This document shows positions 52,897-61,630 of a stretch of DNA of 64,000 bases, one piece after another; position 1 is the first letter of the stretch; every line of letters begins with the position of its first letter. This DNA is from Cognatundibacterium griseum (GTDB lineage: Bacteria > Pseudomonadota > Gammaproteobacteria > Burkholderiales > Burkholderiaceae_D): NCBI RefSeq assembly GCF_014284195.1, contig NZ_JACOGC010000001.1:806001-870000 (forward strand). Reading direction: 5' to 3'. The position numbers and the translations under genes were made by a program. The notes under the pieces were generated by a model, which searched no databases, was not told the origin of the DNA, and worked only from the letters and a program-made list of their open reading frames with translations.

Positions 52897-53547
52897 ATGA
52901 ATATCGAAAAAGCCCGTTTCAATATGATCGAACAGCAGATCCGCCCTTGGAATGTGCTGGACAAAGACATTCTGGATATGTTGATCGTTGTGAAACGCGA
53001 AAATTATTTCCCGGAAGCCCAGAAATCACTGGCTTTCTTCGACACCGAGTTACCGTTGCCGGGTGGTGCCAAGGCCATGAGCCCGAAACTGGAAGCGCGC
53101 ATTGTGCAGGAACTGGGATTGAAGAAGCAGGAATCGGTGCTGCTGATCGGTGCTGCCTCCGGTTATCTGGCGGCATTACTGGCACATATGACGCGCCATG
53201 TGACCGTGCTGGAAACTTCCCCGTTGCTCAAAGAGCTGGCAGAAAAAAATCTGGCAGCCAATGGTGTGCGCAATGTCAGTGTGCTGCTGGCAGATGGCAT
53301 TGCCGGCCAGCATGCCGGTTCTTATGATGTGATCGTGGTGGCCGGTGCACTGGAATCGATCCCGGAACAGCTGAAAAAACAGCTGAACGTCAATGGCCGT
53401 TTGCTCGCCATCGTTGGTCAGCTGCCGGTCATGCGCGGTGTGGTGGTGACACGTCAGTCCGATGCCGGATTTGACAGCCGCGAAGTATTTGATACCGTCG
53501 TGCCGCCAGCGCCGGGTGCGGTTGCTTCATCGGCTTTCCATTTCTGA
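52897..53547 (+). CDS. Protein-L-isoaspartate O-methyltransferase family protein
   Basis: A 216-aa PCMT-like methyltransferase. The start NIEKARFNMIEQQIRPWNVLD is the form found in betaproteobacteria next to rhodanese and TolC genes. Motif I is LLIGAASGYLAALLAHM, weaker than the usual G-x-G-S-G-Y, and VTVLETSPLLKELAEKNL follows. It may repair isoaspartate or have drifted to another methyl transfer. It is 42 bases after the RND pump and 24 before the rhodanese start. Confidence 0.82.
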   Translation: MNIEKARFNMIEQQIRPWNVLDKDILDMLIVVKRENYFPEAQKSLAFFDTELPLPGGAKAMSPKLEARIVQELGLKKQESVLLIGAASGYLAALLAHMTRHVTVLETSPLLKELAEKNLAANGVRNVSVLLADGIAGQHAGSYDVIVVAGALESIPEQLKKQLNVNGRLLAIVGQLPVMRGVVVTRQSDAGFDSREVFDTVVPPAPGAVASSAFHF

Positions 53548-53571
53548 TACCGATTTTTGAGCAGGGACTAT

Positions 53572-53895
53572 ATGCAACATATCACCGCTTCAGAGCTGTC
53601 CCAGTGGCTGGCTGACAGCAGTAAAAAATCCCCGGTTTTACTCGATGTCAGGGAACCTTGGGAATTCGAAACCTGTCATATCAGTGGTGTAAAACTGATG
53701 CCGATGCACACCGTGCCATTGCGCGTCAGTGAGCTTGATCCGGAAGAGACGATTGTCTGTATTTGTCATCACGGCGGCCGCAGCATGCAGGTGGCGAGCT
53801 TTCTGGAACGTCAGGGATTTGGCCAGGTCATTAACCTGACAGGCGGAGTGCATGCGTGGTCGCAGCAGGTTGATCCGCGGATGCCGACCTATTAA
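53572..53895 (+). CDS. Rhodanese-like single-domain sulfurtransferase
   Basis: A 107-aa rhodanese. LLDVREPWEFETCHISGVKLMPM and the active loop CICHHGGRS (catalytic Cys) are intact, and FGQVINLTGGVHAWS closes the domain. I chose the ATG at 53572 with AGGGAC seven bases upstream; the frame could start at a TTG 15 bases earlier. It moves sulfane sulfur to cyanide or thiol acceptors. Confidence 0.92.
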   Translation: MQHITASELSQWLADSSKKSPVLLDVREPWEFETCHISGVKLMPMHTVPLRVSELDPEETIVCICHHGGRSMQVASFLERQGFGQVINLTGGVHAWSQQVDPRMPTY

Positions 53896-53922
53896 TTGAT
53901 TTTTTTTGACTCGGAGCGTTTC

Positions 53923-55245
53923 ATGCGTAATTCTGACATTGCGACCCTGCTCGCAGGTGTGTTTTTTTCTCTTAATGCCGGTGCGACAGATTTGGTCCAG
54001 ATCTATCAGGATGCGCTGGCGAATGATCCTCAGTTCGCGAGTGCCCGGTCTTCGCTGACTGCCGGTCAGGAAAAATCGGTGCAGGGACGCGCCGGCCTGC
54101 TGCCGACCATCGGTCTCAGCGGCAGCGATACCCGCACCCGGACTGATTCGCAACCGGATATGCCATTTGCTGACCGCAGCTATACCGGCACCAATAACAC
54201 CTGGACGCTGGCGCTGTCCCAGCCTTTATTCCGCTGGGCTAACTGGCAGCAGTATGAGCAGGGAAAATTATCAGTCATGGCCAGCGAAGCGCAATTCGCA
54301 CAGGCACGGCAGGATCTGATCGTGCGGGTCGGCCAGGCCTATTTTGATGTGCTCGCCGCACAGGACACGCTGACTACCCTGCAAGCGCAAAAAGTGGCGA
54401 TTTCTGAGCAGCTGGCGTCCGCCAAACGGAATTTTGAAGTCGGCACCTCGACCATCACAGATACGCATGAAGCCCAGTCGCGCTACGATCTGGCGATTGC
54501 GCAGGAGTTTGCGGCCCAGAGCGATTTGCAGGTCAAGCGCTCGGCATTGCAGCAGATTATCGGTAAGGAGGCCGGTGATCTGGCCACATTGAAGTCCGGT
54601 GTGAAACTGAGTTCGCCGCAGCCGGCATCGGTGAACGAATGGGTTGCTTCCGCTGAAAAACAGAATTTCAATGTCGTGGCTTCGGATGTGGCTGCTGAGA
54701 TCGCCAAGCGCGATATCGAGCGAAACCGTGCAGGTCATTATCCGACTGTGGATCTGGTGGCTTCGACAGGACGCACTTCTCTGGGCGGTGCTTCCGCTAC
54801 CGGAACCGGTGTGGTGAAACCGACGACGATCGGCGTGCAGTGGAGCATCCCGCTGTTTGCCGGTTTTGCTGTCGACAGCAAAGTGAAAGAAGCCGTTGCC
54901 CTGCACGAAAAGGCGCGCAATGATCTGGAGGCCAACCGTCGCAGCGCGGCACTCGGCGCACGTCAGGCATATACCGGCGTGACCAGCGGTCTGGCACAGG
55001 TGAAGGCTTATGAGGCGGCTGAAATTTCCAGTCAGTCTGCACTCGATTCCAACAAACTGGGTTATCAGGTCGGCGTACGTATCAATATCGACGTGCTCAA
55101 TGCGCAGCAGCAGCTGTACACCACACGTCAGAATCTGGCAAAAGCGCGGTACGACACGATCATGAATGGTTTGCGTCTGAAGTCTGCCGCCGGCACGCTG
55201 AAAGACAGCGATCTGACAGAAGTCAATGAACTGTTGCAGCATTAA
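53923..55245 (+). CDS. TolC-family outer-membrane efflux channel
   Basis: A 440-aa protein with a signal sequence (IATLLAGVFFSLNAGA) and two repeated coiled-coil/beta halves: TDLVQIYQDALANDPQFASARSSLTAGQEKSVQGRAGLLPTIGL, then AYFDVLAAQDTL and later RQAYTGVTSGLAQVKAYE. The layout is standard TolC. CGGAG lies before the ATG at 53923. It stands between an RND pump and a MacAB-type pump and could serve both. Confidence 0.93.
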   Translation: MRNSDIATLLAGVFFSLNAGATDLVQIYQDALANDPQFASARSSLTAGQEKSVQGRAGLLPTIGLSGSDTRTRTDSQPDMPFADRSYTGTNNTWTLALSQPLFRWANWQQYEQGKLSVMASEAQFAQARQDLIVRVGQAYFDVLAAQDTLTTLQAQKVAISEQLASAKRNFEVGTSTITDTHEAQSRYDLAIAQEFAAQSDLQVKRSALQQIIGKEAGDLATLKSGVKLSSPQPASVNEWVASAEKQNFNVVASDVAAEIAKRDIERNRAGHYPTVDLVASTGRTSLGGASATGTGVVKPTTIGVQWSIPLFAGFAVDSKVKEAVALHEKARNDLEANRRSAALGARQAYTGVTSGLAQVKAYEAAEISSQSALDSNKLGYQVGVRINIDVLNAQQQLYTTRQNLAKARYDTIMNGLRLKSAAGTLKDSDLTEVNELLQH

Positions 55246-55278
55246 TTTGCGCTCATTCTGCATCCTGCAATGCGTTAC

Positions 55279-55306
55279 AAAAGCCCGTTTTACAGCGGGC
55301 TTTTTC
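55279..55306 (+). terminator. Terminator after the TolC gene
   Basis: AAAAGCCCG and CGGGCTTTT pair around TTTTACAG, followed by more T. It ends the TetR-to-TolC transcript, so the ABC pump genes need their own promoter. Confidence 0.9.
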
Positions 55307-55461
55307 TTTGCCCGGTTTGTCTTACATCAATTCAGTGAATGGCAGGCAGGAGATCATGCACGGTAGTGTTTCCATGAGGCCGTCTTTCAGAATTCATGAT
55401 CTGCAGGTATGATTTCTGCTGACTATTTCCACTGATTCTGGTCAACAGCGGATGGACGCCG

Positions 55462-55473
55462 ATTCATATGAAT
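55462..55473. promoter_or_regulatory. 12-bp palindrome before the MacA-like gene
   Basis: ATTCATATGAAT is a perfect palindrome ending 20 bases before the ATG at 55494, between terminator and ribosome site (GGGAG). It may be an operator of the ABC pump genes. Its half-site ATTCATA is the same as at 29483, but such short AT-rich words can recur by chance. Confidence 0.4.
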
Positions 55474-55493
55474 AAACATCTCCGGGAGTCGAT

Positions 55494-56729
55494 ATGGTCT
55501 TGAGCAGGATCCTGCATGAACGATGGTTGAAAATCGTGCTGGCATTGCTGATTGTCGCTGCCGGTGCGGCATATCTGGTGGCTCCTGCGTTATTAGGGAG
55601 CAGCGCCCGTGCATTTCAGGTCGGACGCAGTGACTTGTTGCAGACCGTGGTGGCGAGCGGCCGTGTTGAAACACCTGCACGGGTTGATATCGGTGTACAA
55701 GTCACGGGACGGGTGCTGGCGGTGCCGGTGAAAGAGGGGCAAAACGTGAAAGCGGGCGACCTGCTGTTTGAGCTGGAGTCTTCCGATGAACGGGCTGCGG
55801 TGGCGCTGGCAGAGGCTGCGGTGCAGCAGGCCGAAGTGAAGCTGAAACAGATGCGTGAATTGTCTGCGCCGCTGGCAGAACAAAATCTGGTGCAGGCGCA
55901 GGCCAATCTGGCCAACGTGGAAAAACAATACGCGCGCACCAGGGATCTGGTGGCTCAGGGTTTCGTTGGCAAGGCGCAGCTGGATGACGCGCAACGCAAC
56001 CTTGATGTGGCGCACAGCCAGTTAAAAACGGCACAGTTTCAGCTAAAGTCGGCACGGCCGGCAGGCAGTGATTTTCAGGTTGCCCAGACTGCCTTGCAGC
56101 AGGCGCAGGCCAATCTGGCACAGGCGCAGGCAAAGCTGGGTCACACCAGAGTCTATGCAGTGGCTGACGGCACATTGATTTCGCGCGATATCGAACGTGG
56201 TGATACCGTGCAGCCGGGGAAAATACTGATGGTGCTCTCCCCGGTGGGAGTGATACAGCTGGTGGTACAGATCGACGAAAAAAATTTACGTTTCATCCAC
56301 CTGGGACAAGCTGCACAGGCAGTGACGGATGCTTATCCGGGTCAGAAATTTCCGGCGCAGGTTGCGTATATCAATCCGGGAATCGATGCCCAGCGCGGCT
56401 CGGTGAATGTGAAACTGAATGTGTTGAAAGTGCCGCCGTTTTTATCGCAGGATATGACCGTTTCGGTGGAAATCGAAGTCGGGCGCAGTAAAAATGCCTT
56501 ATCGCTTAACGTGGAAGCAGTGCATGACCTGACCACCTTGCAGCCCTGGGTCATGGTGATCGCTGACGGCAAGGCGCGCAAACGGCCTGTCGGCATCGGT
56601 ATTCGTGGTGATCAGAGCGTGGAGATTACGTCCGGTTTGCAGGCAGGAGACTGGGTGTTGTCCGCAACCGGGCTGACAGTCAGCGAGGGGCAGCGGGTGC
56701 GTCCGCAGCTGTCCCGGACGCCGTCATGA
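55494..56729 (+). CDS. MacA-like periplasmic adaptor of an ABC efflux pump
   Basis: A 411-aa membrane-fusion protein. It has an N-terminal membrane anchor (LKIVLALLIVAAGAAYLVAPALL), lipoyl halves VTGRVLAVPVKEGQNVKAGDLLFELES and VYAVADGTLISRDIERGDTVQPGK, a long alpha-hairpin of heptad repeats rich in Gln/Ala (about 95-215), and a C-terminal barrel. The start follows GGGAG. It overlaps the permease start by four bases. Confidence 0.92.
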   Translation: MVLSRILHERWLKIVLALLIVAAGAAYLVAPALLGSSARAFQVGRSDLLQTVVASGRVETPARVDIGVQVTGRVLAVPVKEGQNVKAGDLLFELESSDERAAVALAEAAVQQAEVKLKQMRELSAPLAEQNLVQAQANLANVEKQYARTRDLVAQGFVGKAQLDDAQRNLDVAHSQLKTAQFQLKSARPAGSDFQVAQTALQQAQANLAQAQAKLGHTRVYAVADGTLISRDIERGDTVQPGKILMVLSPVGVIQLVVQIDEKNLRFIHLGQAAQAVTDAYPGQKFPAQVAYINPGIDAQRGSVNVKLNVLKVPPFLSQDMTVSVEIEVGRSKNALSLNVEAVHDLTTLQPWVMVIADGKARKRPVGIGIRGDQSVEITSGLQAGDWVLSATGLTVSEGQRVRPQLSRTPS

Positions 56730-57958
56730 AAAACAGCTGGCTGCCCTTCGAGTGGATAGTCGCAACGCGCTTTTTGCGCGAAGGGCGCATGCAGTCGCTG
56801 TTCATTATTCTCGGCGTGGCGATTGGTGTCGGTGTGATCGTGTTCATGTCGGCCTTGCTGGTCGGCATGCAGGGCAACCTGTTCCGGCGTGTGCTCAGTT
56901 CGCAGCCACACATTACGCTGGAACGTCCTAAACAGCAGGCCACACCGGTGCTGAAAGCAGGGCCGGGCGAACAAATGGCATCGACCATACAAAAGCCCTC
57001 GCAGCGGATGAATATGATTGATCAGTGGCAAAAGGTGCGCGATCAGGTGCAGCGCAGACCAGATATCGTTGCCGTGTCACCGACAGCCACCGGACCGGCG
57101 CTGGTGATCCGTGGCAGTGCGAATCAGGCAGTGTCGCTGATCGGTATTGTGCCTGAGCAGTACAATAAAATTATTCCCCTGTCCGAGAAAATTGTCGGCG
57201 GTGCTTTTCGTGCTACGAATACCGACATGATGATCGGCACCCAGCTGGCGGAAGACATGGGCGTCGGGCTGGGTGACAAGCTGCGCATCACCACCGCGTC
57301 CGGTGCCAGCGTGACGCTGAATATTGCCGGTATTTTTGATCTGGGCAGCCGTGGTGCGAATCAGCGCAATGTATATGTCCTGCTCTCCACTGCACAGAAT
57401 GTGCTGGGCATGGTGGGAGGTGTTTCCAGTATTGACCTGACGGTGCAGGACCCGTATGTGGCGGAAGACATTGCCCAGTCGATCAGCAACAGCACTGGTC
57501 TGAACGCCTTAAGCTGGATCGTGACCAACAGCCAGTTTTTTCTGGCGATGCGGGCGCAGACGTATTCGAGTCTCCTGATTCGCCTGTTTGTCGGTCTGTC
57601 GGTGGCTGCCGGTATCGCCAGCGTACTGGTAGTGTCGGTAGTGCAGCGGCAGAAGGAAATCGGTATTTTGCGCGCCATGGGCGGCAGCCGTGGTCAGGTC
57701 ATGCGGGTATTCCTGATACAGGGTGCACTGGTGGGACTGCTGGGTTCGGTGATCGGTTCTTTGCTGGCAATGGGTCTGTTGTCGGCCTGGAAGCTGGTGG
57801 CGAAAAATCCGGATGGCACGCCGATGTTTGTGATTGATATGGACATGGGGTTTTTTTTCTGGAGCGCCGTGCTGGCAATGTTGGCGGGTCTGCTGGCGGC
57901 TGCGACGCCGGCAATCCGCGCTTCCCGGCTTGATCCTGTGGTGGCGATCCGTGGCTGA
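56726..57958 (+). CDS. MacB/LolC-type ABC permease
   Basis: A 410-aa permease with an N-terminal helix ([24 protein letters not shown]), a periplasmic MacB-like core domain and three C-terminal helices with [43 protein letters not shown] (the FtsX-family motif). It lacks an ATPase, which is encoded by the next gene, so the pump is split into separate chains instead of a single MacB polypeptide. Confidence 0.92.
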   Translation: MKNSWLPFEWIVATRFLREGRMQSLFIILGVAIGVGVIVFMSALLVGMQGNLFRRVLSSQPHITLERPKQQATPVLKAGPGEQMASTIQKPSQRMNMIDQWQKVRDQVQRRPDIVAVSPTATGPALVIRGSANQAVSLIGIVPEQYNKIIPLSEKIVGGAFRATNTDMMIGTQLAEDMGVGLGDKLRITTASGASVTLNIAGIFDLGSRGANQRNVYVLLSTAQNVLGMVGGVSSIDLTVQDPYVAEDIAQSISNSTGLNALSWIVTNSQFFLAMRAQTYSSLLIRLFVGLSVAAGIASVLVVSVVQRQKEIGILRAMGGSRGQVMRVFLIQGALVGLLGSVIGSLLAMGLLSAWKLVAKNPDGTPMFVIDMDMGFFFWSAVLAMLAGLLAAATPAIRASRLDPVVAIRG

Positions 57959-58637
57959 ATCCGTCCTTTTATTAAATCAGGTCTGCAAATCCTATGCTGC
58001 CGGCACGCCTGCCGAGACGCAGGTGCTGTTTGACATTGACCTGACGGTCGCACAGGGCGAATTTGCAGCACTGATCGGCCCTTCCGGTTCCGGCAAGAGC
58101 ACGCTCCTGAATATCATTGGTCTGCTCGACCGGCCGTCGTCCGGCAGGCTGTTCATGACCGGAAAAGAAACCAGTCAGCTCGATGAAGACAGTCTGACTC
58201 AGTTGCGCGGGCACGCGATCGGCTTTGTGTTTCAGTCGCATTATTTGCTGACGGCGTTCACGGCGACTGAAAATGTCATGATGCCGATGCTGATGCAGGC
58301 CGGTCGTCCGGATGATGCCATGCGCGAACGGGCGCAGAGTCTGCTCGCGCAGGTGGGGCTGACGAACTGGCAGGATAATCTGGTCGGCAATATGTCCGGC
58401 GGTCAGCAGCAGCGGGTGGCGATCGCGCGTGCGCTGGCGCTGAATCCGCCATTGATTCTGGCGGATGAGCCGACCGGAAATCTGGATACCAAATCGACCG
58501 ATGCGATTTTCGAGCTGATGCGCGAAGTAAACCGGCGGCAGAAAACCACTTTCCTGATGGTCACGCATAACATGGATCTGGCGCGCCGCTGCGACCGCAC
58601 CATTGAGCTGGTGGATGGCCGCATCGTGACACGCTGA
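57951..58637 (+). CDS. ABC transporter ATP-binding protein (LolD/MacB type)
   Basis: A 228-aa ATPase with Walker [14 protein letters not shown]-loop VFQSHYLL, signature [32 protein letters not shown] and the H-loop VTHN. The start is GTG at 57951, which overlaps the permease end by eight bases; the frame from 57834 reads through the permease and is rejected. It powers the MacA/MacB-like pump. The pair with the permease may also move lipoproteins, but the adaptor gene argues for efflux. Confidence 0.93.
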   Translation: MAESVLLLNQVCKSYAAGTPAETQVLFDIDLTVAQGEFAALIGPSGSGKSTLLNIIGLLDRPSSGRLFMTGKETSQLDEDSLTQLRGHAIGFVFQSHYLLTAFTATENVMMPMLMQAGRPDDAMRERAQSLLAQVGLTNWQDNLVGNMSGGQQQRVAIARALALNPPLILADEPTGNLDTKSTDAIFELMREVNRRQKTTFLMVTHNMDLARRCDRTIELVDGRIVTR

Positions 58638-58653
58638 TGCCGCTGAACGGGAA

Positions 58654-59472
58654 CTATTCCGGTGTGCCCATCTCGCGGAATACCGCATGTTGCTGATTCA
58701 GCCATTGTTGCGTCTGTGCCAGATTGTCCCTGTCCCAGGGATGAAAGCCGGGACGGAAATAGGCCAGATAATGCGGCAGGCTGAAACGGAATAAACCATT
58801 TCTTCCAAAACAGTACTTCATGCCTTGCCACCAGGTGCGCGGCTGCCACAGACTGCCATCCCGGTACAGGTTATGCATGGTTTGCAACAGCGTATCGCCG
58901 GAAAATAACAAGGTCACATACAAGAACCAGGCGATGCGGCCCGCATAGCCGCCACCGATGGCGTGATACGTGTCGAAGGCAACGGACTTATGTTCTGTTT
59001 CCTCTGCAGAATGCCACAGCCACACGGTGCGCAGCGGCTCGGCGGCATCGGCAAGCCATTGCGGTTCCCCCAGGACGGCATCTGAAAAAATAGCTGTGAA
59101 ATGTTCGTAAGCCATGGTGACTGCCAGATTGCTGCGCACACTCAGCCGGCGTGCGACCCGGATGCGCCACGCTACGAACGGACCTATCCAGTAGCTGAGA
59201 CCCTGCTTATCCAGCTCGGCATTGTATTGCGCATGCATCTGACGGTGCGTTGCTTCCTGACCGATAAAACCTTTGATCTGGGCGCGCAGATCGTCGTTAC
59301 GAATCAGCGGCAGGGCAGAGCGCACGCTGTCGATGAAATATTGCTCTCCGAGCGGGAAGCTCATCGACTGGGCATTGAACAGCTGGGTGCGGAAAGCATC
59401 TCCGCCCAGCCAGTGACGCGGGAAGCCCTGGCTCAGATCGATGTTGAGGTGACGTATTTTTAAAGTGTTCAT
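58654..59472 (-). CDS. PF10118-type metal-dependent hydrolase/ferritin-like protein
   Basis: A 272-aa protein with a di-metal look: FIGQEATHRQMH near 85, AYEHFTAIF near 135 and HSAEETEHKSVAFD near 165, i.e. the E-H, E-H and E-E-H pattern of a diiron-like bundle. The family is annotated as metal-dependent hydrolase but its reaction is not established. Start set to the Met of MNTLKIRHLNIDL. Confidence 0.85.
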   Translation of the reverse strand: MNTLKIRHLNIDLSQGFPRHWLGGDAFRTQLFNAQSMSFPLGEQYFIDSVRSALPLIRNDDLRAQIKGFIGQEATHRQMHAQYNAELDKQGLSYWIGPFVAWRIRVARRLSVRSNLAVTMAYEHFTAIFSDAVLGEPQWLADAAEPLRTVWLWHSAEETEHKSVAFDTYHAIGGGYAGRIAWFLYVTLLFSGDTLLQTMHNLYRDGSLWQPRTWWQGMKYCFGRNGLFRFSLPHYLAYFRPGFHPWDRDNLAQTQQWLNQQHAVFREMGTPE

Positions 59473-59635
59473 ACCAGACTCGCTGTGAAGTGATGACAAT
59501 CTGCCTGCGCAAGGCATCCCCGGCTGGGTTCAGGTGTTTTCTGTGGATAGCCCGCAAGATGCCGTTTGATGCAAGCTTAGCGGCCGGCGAATATCAGGAA
59601 TGGTATGTTTCTGACAAATTGGTATGGAGCCGACA

Positions 59636-60478
59636 TCAGACCGGTAAAAAAAGATTTTTAAACTCGCTCCGGTTCAGGCGATAGAGCCAGTAGGCAGGGT
59701 CGTTACCGGCGATTTTCTGCAATAACAATGCCGGCGAGATACCTGCGAGTTCGGTGAATTCCTTGTACATATGCGCCTGATCGTAATAACCTGAATCCAG
59801 CGCGATGCTGGTCAGGTCGCCCCAGCTGGCACGGTGCCCGATAAGGCGCGGCAGGCATTGACCAAAGCGCGCCAGCCGCCGCACATCGCGCAGCGGGACG
59901 CCGAAAGCATCCCTGACGCGGCGTTCCAGCTGACGCTGACCGATGCCAAAGTCGAGCGACAATTGCAGCAGCGGGAAAAACATTTTCTGATGCGCAGCCA
60001 GAAAACTGGCGCCGATGCTGGTCTTTTTCCGGTGGTCCAGAATCTGCAGCAGCAATTCCTGCAGTCTGGCGACATATCCTTCGGTACTGTCTTCCTGCTC
60101 GATATCCTGCAAAAAATGATGGATCTGGCCGGGGTTAAAAATCTGTGCCATATCCACCACTTGTTCCAGCAGACCAGCGGCAGACAGCCCGGTTGCCTGA
60201 TGCAGCATCCCGGCGCGGAAACAGAACGACAGCGACAGCGTGCCTGGCGCATAACAGACATTGACCGGCGACATAAACGGACCGCGCAGGAAAAAGCGCA
60301 GGCTTTCGGTCATCGTGTTATTCGGTTCCCTGACCAGCGCGCGGCCTTTGATCAGCAGCATGACGGACGGGTTCAGACCAGCCGGCAGATGCAGCTCGCA
60401 ATCATCCAGTTCGATGACCAGAATATGCAACAGCAGATGGGCAAGTTCAGGGCGTGGCGGGAATATCTGATAGCGCAT
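59636..60478 (-). CDS. AraC-family transcriptional regulator
   Basis: A 280-aa regulator. The C-terminal double HTH is seen in QRQLERRVRDAFGVPLRDVRRLARFGQCL and LTSIALDSGYYDQAHMYKEFTELAGISPALLL. The N-terminal part is a sensor domain without a clear ligand motif. It is the gene just upstream of the PF10118-type hydrolase on the same strand, which may be its target. Confidence 0.9.
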   Translation of the reverse strand: MRYQIFPPRPELAHLLLHILVIELDDCELHLPAGLNPSVMLLIKGRALVREPNNTMTESLRFFLRGPFMSPVNVCYAPGTLSLSFCFRAGMLHQATGLSAAGLLEQVVDMAQIFNPGQIHHFLQDIEQEDSTEGYVARLQELLLQILDHRKKTSIGASFLAAHQKMFFPLLQLSLDFGIGQRQLERRVRDAFGVPLRDVRRLARFGQCLPRLIGHRASWGDLTSIALDSGYYDQAHMYKEFTELAGISPALLLQKIAGNDPAYWLYRLNRSEFKNLFLPV

Positions 60479-60526
60479 GAATACGGAATGAAAAATAGTC
60501 AGCCGCCGGCTGCGTTGACTGCAATG

Positions 60527-60838
60527 TCAGCTCAGCCATGTTCTGACAGCCAGGCCGATAAAATGACCGATGACCACGATCATGGTAAACGGCACGCATG
60601 CCGTGGCCGCCAGGATCAGCAGGCGCCAGCCGACCCACATTCCGGCAGAGAGCAGGGGATAGACCATCCATACGCTGCCTGCATACGTCAGCAGCAGCGA
60701 CAGGATGAACAGCACTAACAGAAAATCACCCGGCTGATAAGGCGCTGCCAGCATGATCAGGACGCACCAGCAGGACCAGGCGGCTCCTGTCACGAGGATC
60801 AGTCGCTGTCCGGAGAGATAAGCGGCGATAGGGGACAT
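60527..60838 (-). CDS. Small membrane protein, unrecognised
   Basis: A 103-aa protein with three or four hydrophobic helices (about 8-30, 36-58, 62-80 and 80-100). No family recognised. The Met at 60838 gives MSPIAAYLSG; a Met three codons earlier is possible. It lies 48 bases before the AraC gene on the same strand. Confidence 0.65.
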   Translation of the reverse strand: MSPIAAYLSGQRLILVTGAAWSCWCVLIMLAAPYQPGDFLLVLFILSLLLTYAGSVWMVYPLLSAGMWVGWRLLILAATACVPFTMIVVIGHFIGLAVRTWLS

Positions 60839-60907
60839 GGCAGTCACTCCTGAAAATAAGGGCGGCAGTTTCAGAAAAAACCTGCTGAAAAGAAAAAGGT
60901 TTTCAGA

Positions 60908-61504
60908 TTATCCCTGTTTCAATAAATGATCAATCAGGGCATGCAGGCCTTGTGTCATTGCTTCCACGGAGCCCTGCATATCCCATTCGTCATTTCCGGG
61001 CTGGACGATATTGGAAACTGAACGCAATTCCAGAAAGGGCTGTTTTTCCTGCAGACAGACATGGAAAAATGCAGCGCCTTCCATATTTTCGATCTCGGCT
61101 TCCGCCGTCCGGATAAACGGCGCCATCGCCGCATTGACGGAAATGCTGGCGGCGACCGGAAACAGGCCCGTTGGCAAATCAGGGCAATGCAGTGTGTGAC
61201 GCCGTTCAAACACCATGTCAAGCGGCAGATGTGCCAGGTGCACAAAGCCGTCGGTATGAAAAAAACCGAGATCGGCTTCGAGTTCGCTGCCGACCAGCAC
61301 CACGTCGCCGATACGCAGTGCGGCATGCGGATAGACGCCGGCAATTCCTGCCAGAATCAGCATATCGGGGCGATGTGTATGAATCACGCGGGTGGTGGCA
61401 TAACTGGTCGCCGTCAGGCCGACACCGGAGACGATGCTCATGACATCATCCCGCTGAAACAGGCTGGCTTCGGTTTGCGTTGGGAATAAGACGATTATTT
61501 TCAT
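60908..61504 (-). CDS. Futalosine-hydrolase/nucleosidase-like protein
   Basis: A 198-aa protein of the PNP/UDP phosphorylase fold. VLFPTQTEASLF, VSGVGLTATSYATTRVI, LAGIAGVYPHAALRIGDVV and IENMEGAAFFHVCLQEKQPFLELRSVSNIV fit the futalosine hydrolase (MqnB) and MTA/SAH nucleosidase group; the ENMEGAAFFHV motif is closest to MqnB. No other menaquinone genes are visible and ubiC shows a ubiquinone organism, so the true substrate may be another nucleoside. Confidence 0.75.
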   Translation of the reverse strand: MKIIVLFPTQTEASLFQRDDVMSIVSGVGLTATSYATTRVIHTHRPDMLILAGIAGVYPHAALRIGDVVLVGSELEADLGFFHTDGFVHLAHLPLDMVFERRHTLHCPDLPTGLFPVAASISVNAAMAPFIRTAEAEIENMEGAAFFHVCLQEKQPFLELRSVSNIVQPGNDEWDMQGSVEAMTQGLHALIDHLLKQG

Positions 61505-61630
61505 GGGAAGCAGGAGCCGGAAACAAAGAAGATGGCTGCTATTGTAAAAGTTTCCGGCGCTGTTCCGACAATAAAAACACTGTACGCCGCCCGGCAGGCT
61601 GCATGCAGTGACGGACTGCTGAAAACCGGT

